A stretch of 13,847 bases of DNA from Nitriliruptoraceae bacterium (GTDB lineage Bacteria; Actinomycetota; Nitriliruptoria; Nitriliruptorales; Nitriliruptoraceae): contig PWEU01000288.1 of assembly GCA_003554005.1 (NCBI GenBank), positions 1 through 13,847 of the forward strand, written 5' to 3'. Positions 6,067 to 12,099 of the stretch are shown here, in pieces. The notes under the pieces were generated by a model. The model had not been told where the DNA came from, did no database searches, and worked only from the letters and a program-made list of their open reading frames with translations. Made by a program: the position numbers and the translations under genes. The stretch's first letter is position 1. Each line of letters opens with the position of its first letter.

Positions 6067-6666
6067 ATGGCAGCCAACAACCGCTCCGGCGGTCCTGGGC
6101 GCGGCGGGCGTGGTCGCGACGACAAGCGCGGCGGTGGCCGCGGGCAGGATCGCGAGCAGTACGACGAGCGCGTCGTCTCCATCAACCGGGTCTCCAAGGT
6201 CGTCAAGGGTGGCCGGCGGTTCCAGTTCACCGCCCTGGTCGTCGTCGGCGACGGCAAGGGGATGGTCGGCGTCGGGCACGGCAAGGCCAAGGAGGTGCAG
6301 TCGGCCATCCAGAAGGGCGTCGAGGAGGCGAAGAAGAACTTCTTCAAGGTGCCCATGGTCGGCAACACGACCGTGCACCCCGTGGTGGGTCGCGCCGGCG
6401 CCGGTCGCGTCATGCTCAAGCCGGCCGCTCCCGGTACCGGGGTCATCGCCGGTGGTCCGGTTCGCGCCGTGATCGAAGCGGCGGGGATCCAGGATCTGCT
6501 GGCCAAGTCGCTCGGGACCGCGAACCCGATCAACGTCGTCCACGCCACGGTCGCGGGGCTGAAGTCCCAGCGCTCGGCCCACGACATCGCCGCCCTACGG
6601 GACAAGTCGCTCGAGGACGTCGCGCCGAAGGCGATGGTCGAGACGATGCGCGGTGGAGGTCAGTGA
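6067..6666 (+). CDS. rpsE: 30S ribosomal protein S5 with Arg/Gly-rich N-terminus
   Basis: S5 lies at the mRNA entry side of the 30S subunit and is involved in decoding accuracy. ATG 6067 follows AAGGAG (6054-6059) by 7 nt, giving 199 residues against about 166 in E. coli. The extra length is mainly an Arg/Gly/Asp-rich lead (residues 5-35, with RGGGRG) before the dsRBD-like domain starting ERVVSINRVSKVVKGGRRFQF. The C-terminal domain has GTGVIAGGPVRAVIEAAGI and the conserved NPINVVHAT. Such leads are common in actinobacterial S5 proteins. The stop overlaps the rpmD start. Confidence 0.98.
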   Translation: MAANNRSGGPGRGGRGRDDKRGGGRGQDREQYDERVVSINRVSKVVKGGRRFQFTALVVVGDGKGMVGVGHGKAKEVQSAIQKGVEEAKKNFFKVPMVGNTTVHPVVGRAGAGRVMLKPAAPGTGVIAGGPVRAVIEAAGIQDLLAKSLGTANPINVVHATVAGLKSQRSAHDIAALRDKSLEDVAPKAMVETMRGGGQ

Positions 6667-6878
6667 TGGCGACCCATCTGAGGATCACCCAGACCCGCTC
6701 GTTGATCGGCCGCCCCGCCGACCAGCGCGCCACCGTGGCCTCCCTCGGCCTCAGGCGCATCCGGCACACGGTCGTGCAGCCGGACCGCCCCGAGATCCGC
6801 GGGATGCTGCGCAAGGTCCCGCACCTCGTCAGCTTCGAGGAGGTCGACGTCGACAGCACCGAGGAGGTCCCGTCGTGA
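6666..6878 (+). CDS. rpmD: 50S ribosomal protein L30
   Basis: L30 is a small peripheral 50S protein. ATG 6666 overlaps the rpsE stop (TGATG) and lies 5 nt after GGAGGT (6655-6660); a GTG at 6663 would be too close to that site. The product is 70 residues. The L30 pattern is clear: LRITQTRSLIGRPADQRATVASLGLRRIRHTVVQPD then RGMLRKVPHLVSFEEV. Typical L30 has about 60 residues; the extra ten form an acidic tail (DVDSTEEVPS) whose codons hold the rplO ribosome binding site. Confidence 0.97.
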   Translation: MATHLRITQTRSLIGRPADQRATVASLGLRRIRHTVVQPDRPEIRGMLRKVPHLVSFEEVDVDSTEEVPS

Positions 6879-7312
6879 CGATCAAGCTGCACCACCTCAA
6901 GCCAGCCGAGGGTGCCAAGACCGACCGCAAGCGGGTCGCCCGGGGTGACCGCGGCCGTGGCGGCAAGACCGCCGGTCGCGGTACCAAGGGCACCGGCGCC
7001 CGGGGCAGCGTCCCGGAGAACTTCGAGGGCGGCCAGGTGCCGCTCGTGCGACGTCAGCCCAAGCTGCCCGGCTTCAACAACCCCAACAAGGGCGTCTACG
7101 CCGTCATCAACGTGGCGCGCCTCGAGGACGCCTTCGAGGCTGGCGACGAGGTCACGGTCGAGTCGCTGACCGCCAGAGGGCTGGTCAGGAAGAAGCGTCC
7201 GGTGAAGGTCCTCGGGCACGGCGAGCTGACCAAGGCGCTCACCGTCGACGTCGACGCCATCACCGCCACCGCGCGGGAGAAGGTCATCGCCGCCGGAGGC
7301 ACCGTCGCCTGA
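6875..7312 (+). CDS. rplO: 50S ribosomal protein L15
   Basis: L15 is a late-assembly 50S protein that threads into 23S rRNA. The start is GTG 6875, giving (M)TIKLHHLKPAEGAK. It overlaps the rpmD stop as GTGA and has GAGGAGGT (6861-6868) 6 nt upstream. The open frame extends further left but only through rpmD. The product is 145 residues, normal. The Gly/Arg-rich N-terminal extension is typical (RVARGDRGRGGKTAGRGTKG), followed by FEGGQVPLVRRQPKLPGF and the C-terminal domain with LVRKKRPVKVLGHGELTKAL. Confidence 0.97.
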   Translation: MTIKLHHLKPAEGAKTDRKRVARGDRGRGGKTAGRGTKGTGARGSVPENFEGGQVPLVRRQPKLPGFNNPNKGVYAVINVARLEDAFEAGDEVTVESLTARGLVRKKRPVKVLGHGELTKALTVDVDAITATAREKVIAAGGTVA

Positions 7313-7332
7313 GTACCGCAGCACCCTCCCAT

Positions 7333-7380
7333 CGGGCCCCGCTCGGTTCGCGCACGTCGCGCGAGGTCGTGCGGGGCCCG
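7333..7380 (+). promoter_or_regulatory. Long hairpin between rplO and secY
   Basis: CGGGCCCCGC (7333-7342) is perfectly complementary to GCGGGGCCCG (7371-7380). Inside it CGCGC (7349-7353) pairs with GCGCG (7359-7363) across a 5-nt loop. With G-T pairs, one mismatch (T7343/T7370) and one bulged A (7364), nearly the whole 48 nt folds into a single stem. There is no T-run after it, so it could be a U-less terminator, an attenuator or a transcript-processing site that lowers secY output relative to the ribosomal genes. Confidence 0.55.
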
Positions 7381-7386
7381 ACCCGC

Positions 7387-7392
7387 TAGCAT
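7387..7392 (+). promoter_or_regulatory. Possible -10 box for secY
   Basis: TAGCAT fits the TAnnnT pattern of actinobacterial housekeeping -10 boxes and sits directly after the hairpin, about 28 nt before the secY ATG. No recognisable -35 hexamer lies at the right distance, so this is weak. Confidence 0.25.
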
Positions 7393-7419
7393 CGTCCATC
7401 ACGACGCCCCGAGGACCCT

Positions 7420-8697
7420 ATGCTCCGCGCGTTCGTCAACGCCTTCAAGATCCCCGACCTGCGGCGCAAGCTGCTGTTCACGTTGGGCATCATCGCCATC
7501 TACCGGATCGGCGGCTGGATCCCGGTGCCGGGCGTCGACCTCGGCATCCTGCGTGAGGCCACCGGTGGTCAGCAGGCCGGGGCCATCGTCGGCATCATCA
7601 ACGTGTTCTCCGGCGGCGCCCTGCAGCAGATGGCGATCTTCGCTCTGGGGATCATGCCCTCCATCACCGCCAGCATCATCATGCAGTTGCTGGCCGTGGT
7701 GATCCCCAAGCTCGAGGAGCTCAAGCGCGAGGGGGAGCAGGGGCGTCGCAAGATCACCCAGTACACCCGGTACGGCACCGTCGGTCTGGCACTGCTGCAG
7801 TCCACGGGGCTGGTGACGCTGGCGCGCAACGGGGTCGCCTTCGACGCCATCGTCATGCCCGGAGCCGGGACCGGCACGGTCATCATCGCCGTGCTGACCC
7901 TGACCGCCGGGACGACACTGGTGATGTGGCTCGGTGAGCTCATCCCCGCCCGGGGGATCGGCAACGGGATGTCGATCCTGATCTACATCTCGATCGTCAG
8001 CCAATTCCCCTCCCAGCTGTTCATCGTCCGCACCCAGAACGGATGGGAGTGGGTCGTCGGTGTCCTGTTGATGGGCATGGTGCTGACCGTGGCCGTGGTG
8101 TTCATGGAGATGGGTCAGCGCCGCATCCCCGTGCAGTACGCCCGCCGCCAGGTGGGTCGCCGCAGCTACGGGGGACAGTCGACCTACATCCCGCTGAAGG
8201 TGAACCAGTCCGGCGTGATCCCCGTGATCTTCGCCTCGTCGCTGATGTACCTGCCCGGCCTCGCCGCACAGCTGACCGGGAACCAGGCCTTCATCAACTG
8301 GACCACGGAGTACCTCTCCGACGCGACCTCCTGGGTGTTCATCCTGGTGTTCGCGATCCTGACGATCTTCTTCGCCTACTTCTACAGCGCGATCACCTTC
8401 AACCCCGTCGAGGTCGCGGACAACATGCAGCGCTATGGCGGTTTCATCCCCGGGATCCGCCCCGGTCGCCAGACCGCGGAGTACCTCGACAAGGTCCTGA
8501 CCCGTATCACCCTGCCCGGGTCGCTGTACCTGGCGACGGTCGCCGTCCTGCCGTTCATCCTGCTGGCGGTCGGCAACATCGGGGCCTTCCCGCTCGGCGG
8601 GGTCAGCCTGCTGATCATGGTCGGGGTCGCACTGCAGACCAACCAACAGATCGAGAGCCAACTGATGCAGCGCAACTACGAAGGGTTCCTGCGCTGA
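7420..8697 (+). CDS. secY: Protein translocase subunit SecY
   Basis: SecY is the channel subunit of the SecYEG translocon in the cytoplasmic membrane. ATG 7420 follows GAGG (7411-7414). The 425-residue product matches the family length. Ten membrane segments can be placed, roughly at residues 18-35, 70-93, 117-136, 152-171, 183-203, 212-231, 264-284, 304-325, 368-388 and 392-406. Conserved marks are RIGGWIPVPGVD after segment 1, the plug region GIINVFSGGALQQMAIFALGI (about 58-78, split here as plug plus segment 2b), GELIPARGIGNGMS, and the cytosolic C5 loop FIPGIRPGR (342-350). SecE and SecG are not in the window. It is the usual last spc-operon gene. Confidence 0.98.
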   Translation: MLRAFVNAFKIPDLRRKLLFTLGIIAIYRIGGWIPVPGVDLGILREATGGQQAGAIVGIINVFSGGALQQMAIFALGIMPSITASIIMQLLAVVIPKLEELKREGEQGRRKITQYTRYGTVGLALLQSTGLVTLARNGVAFDAIVMPGAGTGTVIIAVLTLTAGTTLVMWLGELIPARGIGNGMSILIYISIVSQFPSQLFIVRTQNGWEWVVGVLLMGMVLTVAVVFMEMGQRRIPVQYARRQVGRRSYGGQSTYIPLKVNQSGVIPVIFASSLMYLPGLAAQLTGNQAFINWTTEYLSDATSWVFILVFAILTIFFAYFYSAITFNPVEVADNMQRYGGFIPGIRPGRQTAEYLDKVLTRITLPGSLYLATVAVLPFILLAVGNIGAFPLGGVSLLIMVGVALQTNQQIESQLMQRNYEGFLR

Positions 8698-8784
8698 GCA
8701 ACCCACGCATCGCCGGTGCCGTCCGGCGAGGTGGACGGCGCCTGCTCCTCCCGGAGACGCCGGGGGAGCGACGGAGGGAGCGAC
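8698..8784 (+). other. secY-adk spacer
   Basis: This is an 87-bp non-coding gap. TCGCCGG (8710-8716) can pair with CCGGCGA (8723-8729), or alternatively GCCGTCC (8718-8724) with GGACGGC (8733-8739); the two overlap. No T-run or promoter is evident. GGAGGGAG (8773-8780) is the adk ribosome binding site. Confidence 0.35.
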
Positions 8785-9435
8785 GTGCGGATCATCCTTC
8801 TAGGCCCACCCGGAGCGGGGAAGGGAACCCAGGCCTCGCGCATCGCCGAGGCCTACACCATCCCTCACATCTCGACGGGCGACATCCTGCGCGCCAACGT
8901 CCGCGCGGAGACCGACCTCGGGTTGGAAGCCAAGACCTACATGGACGCTGGCGAGCTGGTACCGGACCAGCTGGTGATGCGGATGGTCGGCGACCGTCTG
9001 CGTGAGCCGGACGCCGCCAAGGGCTTCCTGTTCGACGGGTTCCCCAGGACCGTGCCCCAGGCCGAAGCGCTGGAGCACCTGCTGGTCGAGCACGAGGCGG
9101 CCCTGGACGCGGTGCTCCGACTGTCGGTACCGAACGACGAGGTCATCGTGCGTCTGACCGGACGACGGACCTGCTCCCAGTGCGGGCGGATCTTCCACCT
9201 CGTGTTCGACCCTCCGAGCGACGAGTCCCGCTGCGATGACTGCGGCGGTGCGCTGGTCCAGCGTGACGACGACACCGAGGAGGTCGTCCGCAACCGGCTG
9301 GAGGTCTACACCGCCCAGACCGAGCCGCTGGAGCACTTCTACTGGGAGCGGGGGCTGCTGCGCGACATCGAGGCGACAGGGACACCGGACGAGGTGTTCG
9401 CCTCGGCCACCGCGATCCTCGACACCCTGCGCTGA
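8785..9435 (+). CDS. adk: Adenylate kinase, Cys4 (zinc-type) lid
   Basis: This enzyme converts ATP + AMP to 2 ADP in the cytoplasm. The start is GTG 8785, 4-7 nt after GGAGGGAG, giving (M)RIILLGPPGAGKGT; an upstream ATG (8716) would add residues unlike the family. The product is 216 residues, the long bacterial form. The P-loop GPPGAGKGT is at 7-15, the AMP-site STGDILR at 30-36 and DGFPRT at 84-89. The lid domain (about 123-160) contains four cysteines, C130-x2-C133 and C150-x2-C153, as in zinc-stabilised lids of Bacillus-type enzymes. By recall, well-studied actinobacterial enzymes lack these. Catalytic arginines R127/R128, R160 and R171 are present. Confidence 0.98.
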   Translation: MRIILLGPPGAGKGTQASRIAEAYTIPHISTGDILRANVRAETDLGLEAKTYMDAGELVPDQLVMRMVGDRLREPDAAKGFLFDGFPRTVPQAEALEHLLVEHEAALDAVLRLSVPNDEVIVRLTGRRTCSQCGRIFHLVFDPPSDESRCDDCGGALVQRDDDTEEVVRNRLEVYTAQTEPLEHFYWERGLLRDIEATGTPDEVFASATAILDTLR

Positions 9436-9466
9436 GCGCCAACGACCCAGCCGGGGTGTTCGCCCC

Positions 9467-9511
9467 CCCGTGGCCGGCCCACCCCTGCAGCCCGTCGGGG
9501 CCGGCCATGGG
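9467..9511 (+). promoter_or_regulatory. Hairpin between adk and map
   Basis: TGGCCGGCCC (9471-9480) is perfectly complementary to GGGCCGGCCA (9498-9507). A G-T pair and three more G-C pairs extend the stem to 14 bp (9467-9480 with 9498-9511), with a 17-nt loop. It starts 31 nt after the adk stop. No T-run follows, so a terminator is only possible. TACCCT at 9514-9519, right after it, resembles an actinobacterial -10 box that could drive map, but no -35 match was found. Confidence 0.45.
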
Positions 9512-9601
9512 CGTACCCTGCCACCACCGAGGGCGGCGCACCACCCGGGATGGTGTGCCACGCAGCTCCTCCGGGCAGCCACTGCGAGCAGGGATCCACC
9601 G

Positions 9602-10405
9602 ATGATCATCAAGAAATCCAAGGCCGAGATCGACCGCATGGCCAAGGCTGGCGCCGTCGTCGCGCGGGCCCACGAGGAGCTCATGGCGCTGCTCCGGCCC
9701 GGCATGACCACCCTCGACCTCGACCGGATCGCCGAGAAGGTCATCGTTGGGTCCGGGGCGATCCCGTCGTTCAAGGGCTACCGCGGGTTCCCCGCCACGC
9801 TGTGCACCTCGCCCAACGACCAGATCGTCCACGGCATCCCTTCGGCCGACGTGGTCCTCGAAGAGGGCGACGTGATCTCCATCGACTGCGGCGCGATCGT
9901 CGAGGGCTTCCACGGCGACTCGGCCACCACGCTGGTCGTCGGCGGTGAGGACGCCGCCTCCCCGGAGGTACGCCGTCTGGTGCGCCAGACCCGCAACGCG
10001 ATGTGGCGGGGGTTGGAGCAGGCGCGCCACGGCAACCGGTTGGGCGACGTCGGCGCCGCGGTCGAGGCGGTCGCCTCGGAGGACGGGGACGGCGTCGTTC
10101 GTGAGTACGTGGGCCATGGCATCGGTCGGGCGCTGCACGAGGACCCCTCGGTCCCCAACTACGGCCGGGCCGGCAAGGGTCTGCGGATGACCAAGGGATG
10201 GGTCATCGCGATCGAGCCCATGTTCAACCTCGGGACCGAGCGCACCCGGACCCTCGATGACGAGTGGACCGTGGTCACCGAGGACGGTTCGCTCTCCGCG
10301 CATTGGGAGCACACCGTCGCCATCACCGAGGATGGTCCCTGGGTGCTCACCGCCCGGTCCGACGAGCCGGCCCACCCCCTCTCGGAGGCGGTCCCGACCT
10401 ACTGA
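9602..10405 (+). CDS. map: Type I methionine aminopeptidase
   Basis: This enzyme removes the initiator Met from nascent proteins at the ribosome exit. ATG 9602 lies 7 nt after CAGGGA (9589-9594); the frame is open far upstream, but that stretch runs through adk and the spacer. The 267-residue product is a type Ia enzyme with no N-terminal zinc-finger extension. All metal ligands are present: Asp95, Asp106 (in SIDCGAIVEGFHGDSA), His172 (GHGIG), Glu205 (AIEPM) and Glu236 (HWEHT). The substrate-contacting His78 (VHGIP) and His179 (LHEDP) are also present. It lies between adk and infA, the normal order. An active enzyme is expected. Confidence 0.98.
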   Translation: MIIKKSKAEIDRMAKAGAVVARAHEELMALLRPGMTTLDLDRIAEKVIVGSGAIPSFKGYRGFPATLCTSPNDQIVHGIPSADVVLEEGDVISIDCGAIVEGFHGDSATTLVVGGEDAASPEVRRLVRQTRNAMWRGLEQARHGNRLGDVGAAVEAVASEDGDGVVREYVGHGIGRALHEDPSVPNYGRAGKGLRMTKGWVIAIEPMFNLGTERTRTLDDEWTVVTEDGSLSAHWEHTVAITEDGPWVLTARSDEPAHPLSEAVPTY

Positions 10406-10417
10406 CCACGGGCCCGG

Positions 10418-10447
10418 TTGCCGGGTAGGTCATGGTGTGGGTACGCT
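10418..10447 (+). promoter_or_regulatory. Probable sigma-70-type promoter for infA
   Basis: TTGCCG (10418-10423) and TACGCT (10442-10447) are separated by 18 bp, a good match to the actinobacterial housekeeping promoter pattern (TTGnnn, TAnnnT). It lies 12 nt after the map stop. The predicted transcript start is near 10454, which would give a leader of about 170 nt. It would let infA and the alpha-operon genes be transcribed apart from spc. Confidence 0.5.
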
Positions 10448-10453
10448 TCGTGC

Positions 10454-10477
10454 ACGCCCTGCCGTGCGGCAGGGCGT
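10454..10477 (+). promoter_or_regulatory. Hairpin at the predicted 5' end of the infA transcript
   Basis: ACGCCCTGCC (10454-10463) and GGCAGGGCGT (10468-10477) form a perfect 10-bp stem with a GTGC tetraloop. It begins where transcription from the promoter just upstream would be expected to start. No T-run follows. A 5'-end stabilising stem-loop or a protein-binding leader element would fit; a terminator for map is an alternative. Confidence 0.55.
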
Positions 10478-10624
10478 CATCACGTCGCGGACGCGTGGCC
10501 TTCCACCTCGGTGCTGGCAGTGCGCGCCCCTGGACCTCCCCCCGTTCCCGGGGCCGGCACCTCTGTGTCGCGTCGTTCGGTCCACGTGATGGTGACCACA
10601 CAGGTACCTCGACCCGGAGTCGGC

Positions 10625-10846
10625 GTGGCAGAGAAGGAAGAGTCCATCCAGGTGGAGGGCACCGTGACGGAGGCCCTCCCGAACACGCAGTTCCGTGTGG
10701 AGCTGGAGAACGGGCACAACGTCCTCGCCCACATCAGCGGGAAGATGCGGATGCATTACATCCGGATCCTCCCGGGCGACAAGGTCGTCGTCGAGCTCTC
10801 TCCCTACGACCTGTCCCGCGGTCGGATCACCTACCGCTACAAGTGA
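10625..10846 (+). CDS. infA: Translation initiation factor IF-1
   Basis: IF-1 binds the 30S A site during initiation and is an OB-fold (S1-like) protein. The start is GTG 10625, 5 nt after GGAG (10616-10619), giving 73 residues, the normal size. An in-frame ATG at 10589 would add a 12-residue lead, has no ribosome binding site and is unlike the family. The body SIQVEGTVTEALPNTQFRVE, NGHNVLAHISGKMRMHYIRILPGDKVVVELSPYDLSRGRITYRYK is nearly the consensus. It has its own probable promoter and leader upstream, and a long spacer downstream. Confidence 0.97.
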   Translation: MAEKEESIQVEGTVTEALPNTQFRVELENGHNVLAHISGKMRMHYIRILPGDKVVVELSPYDLSRGRITYRYK

Positions 10847-11181
10847 CCTGTCGGGTCCCTACGGCGCCGGCGTGCTGCCTCGACGCCGGCAGAGGTTCGT
10901 AGACGACCCCGACCGACAACGCATCCCGCGGCCGCGGCCCGGGGATGCTGCATCCGACGCACGCACCCGCGTGACGTCGACACGGCCGGCCGGTACCGAT
11001 CCGCGCCCCCACCCGAGACCGGGTGGATGCCCGGACCCGGTGACGCGCTCGAAGCCCCCCGCTCCAGCACTGGTCCATGACCAGCCCAGGAGGTCAGGGG
11101 AGTGGCCCCGGAGCGAGGGACGCAGCCCCCGCGCCGCCGGTGACCACCCGGGTCATCGGGATCAGCCGAGGAGGGGCGGAC
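10847..11181 (+). other. 335-bp infA-rpmJ spacer, rich in hairpins, no gene
   Basis: No convincing coding sequence is found on either strand; open frames here are GC-bias artefacts. The stretch holds a series of stems: GCCGGCGT 10866-10873 with ACGCCGGC 10883-10890; GCATCCC 10921-10927 with GGGATGC 10942-10948, or the latter with CATCC 10951-10955; CCACCCG 11009-11015 with CGGGTGG 11020-11026 (loop AGAC); CTGGTC 11070-11075 with GACCAG 11079-11084; and a 9-bp stem 11137-11145 with 11151-11159, one G-T pair, loop ACCCG. The last lies 8 nt before the rpmJ ribosome binding site. It could be an alpha-operon leader. No promoter was recognised. Confidence 0.45.
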
Positions 11182-11295
11182 GTGAAGGTTCACCCGTCCG
11201 TGAAGAAGCAGTGTGACAAGTGCAAGATCATCCGCCGGCGTGGTGCCGTGCGTGTGATCTGCGAGAACCCCCGCCACAAGCAGCGGCAGGGCTGA
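11182..11295 (+). CDS. rpmJ: 50S ribosomal protein L36, zinc-binding
   Basis: L36 is the smallest 50S protein and is held by one zinc ion. The start is GTG 11182, 7 nt after GAGGAGG (11168-11174), giving (M)KVHPSVKKQCDKCKIIRR and 37 residues, the classic length of the zinc form. The ligands Cys11, Cys14, Cys27 and His32 (CDKC ... CENPRH) are all present. The frame is open to an ATG at 11077, but that would add 35 non-family residues without a ribosome binding site. The stop is embedded in the GAGGAGG of rpsM, so the two are coupled. Confidence 0.97.
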   Translation: MKVHPSVKKQCDKCKIIRRRGAVRVICENPRHKQRQG

Positions 11296-11306
11296 GGAGG
11301 TCGACC

Positions 11307-11690
11307 ATGGCACGCATCGCAGGCGTCGACATCCCGCGCGAGAAGCGCGCGGTTATCGCCCTGACCTACATCTACGGCGTCGGCCGCACCCGTGCGGAGC
11401 AGACGCTGCAGGCCGCCGAGGTGGATCCCGACACGCGGGTCCGTGACCTCACCGACGAACAGGTGCAGCGCCTGCGCGTCCACATCGAGAACGAGTACCG
11501 CGTCGAGGGTGACCTCCGGCGTGAGGTGGCCAACAACATCAAGCGCAAGATCGAGATCGGCTCCTACCAGGGGGTCCGGCACCGTCTCGGCCTGCCCGTC
11601 CGGGGCCAGCGCACCCACACCAACGCCCGCAGCCGCAAGGGCCCCAAGCGCGCGGTCGGCGGCATCCGCAAGCCGACCCGCAAGGGCTGA
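11307..11690 (+). CDS. rpsM: 30S ribosomal protein S13
   Basis: S13 is in the 30S head, bridges to L5 and contacts P-site tRNA with its basic tail. ATG 11307 lies 6 nt after GAGGAGG (11294-11300), which overlaps the rpmJ stop. The 127-residue product has the family opening ARIAGVDIPREKRAVIALTYIYGVGRT, the helical LTDEQVQRLRVHIENEY and the rRNA-binding end GVRHRLGLPVRGQRTHTNARSRKGPKRAV. The C-terminal GGIRKPTRKG is basic, as expected. rpsK follows 19 nt after the stop. Confidence 0.98.
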   Translation: MARIAGVDIPREKRAVIALTYIYGVGRTRAEQTLQAAEVDPDTRVRDLTDEQVQRLRVHIENEYRVEGDLRREVANNIKRKIEIGSYQGVRHRLGLPVRGQRTHTNARSRKGPKRAVGGIRKPTRKG

Positions 11691-11709
11691 ACCCCAGGAG
11701 CTGACACCG

Positions 11710-12099
11710 ATGGCGCAGAACAGGCAACGGGGCCGCAAGCGCGAGCGCAAGAACGTGATGCACGCGCAGGCCCACATCAAGGCGACCTTCAACAACACGA
11801 TCATCACCTTCACCGCCCTCCAGGGCAACGTCCTGTCGTGGTCGACCGGTGGCAACGCGGGCTTCAAGGGGTCGCGGAAATCGACCCCCTTCGCCGCGCA
11901 GATCGCTGCGGAGCAGGCCACCAAGGCGGCGGTCGAGAACGGCGTCCGCAAGGTCGACGTCTACTGCAAGGGTCCTGGCGCCGGCCGGGAGACCGCGATC
12001 CGCACCCTGGCCGCCGCCGGGATCGAGGTGCTGTCGATCAAGGACATCACCCCGGTGCCCCACAACGGCTGCCGCCCGCCCAAGCGCCGCCGTACCTGA
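11710..12099 (+). CDS. rpsK: 30S ribosomal protein S11
   Basis: S11 is on the 30S platform, near the mRNA exit with S7 and S18. ATG 11710 lies 9 nt after AGGAG (11696-11700). The 129-residue product has the usual basic lead (QNRQRGRKRERKN), then AHIKATFNNTIITFTALQGN, GFKGSRKSTPFAAQIAAEQA, the DVYCKGPGAGRETAIRTLAAAGIEV segment and the invariant C-terminus TPVPHNGCRPPKRRRT. Small departures from common actinobacterial sequence (MHAQAHI for PHGxAHI) do not change the assignment. Confidence 0.98.
   Translation: MAQNRQRGRKRERKNVMHAQAHIKATFNNTIITFTALQGNVLSWSTGGNAGFKGSRKSTPFAAQIAAEQATKAAVENGVRKVDVYCKGPGAGRETAIRTLAAAGIEVLSIKDITPVPHNGCRPPKRRRT

Noticed and set aside
4965..6605. 546-residue open frame on the minus strand across rplF, rplR and rpsE
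   Set aside because: It spans three well-supported ribosomal genes and their spacers, and its sequence has no recognisable family or ribosome binding site.
7399..8706. 435-residue minus-strand frame almost exactly opposite secY
   Set aside because: Low-complexity His/Asp/Gly-rich translation, the usual mirror image of hydrophobic codons in a GC-rich membrane protein gene.
9143..10375. 410-residue minus-strand frame opposite adk/map
   Set aside because: Antisense to catalytic residues of map and adk that are clearly under selection; no motif of its own.
10589..10624. Longer infA starting at ATG 10589
   Set aside because: No ribosome binding site, and residues unlike IF-1; GTG 10625 has GGAG at proper distance and gives the family length.
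11077..11181. Longer rpmJ starting at ATG 11077
   Set aside because: Would double the size of L36 with low-complexity residues. The ATG lies in a hairpin loop and lacks a ribosome binding site.
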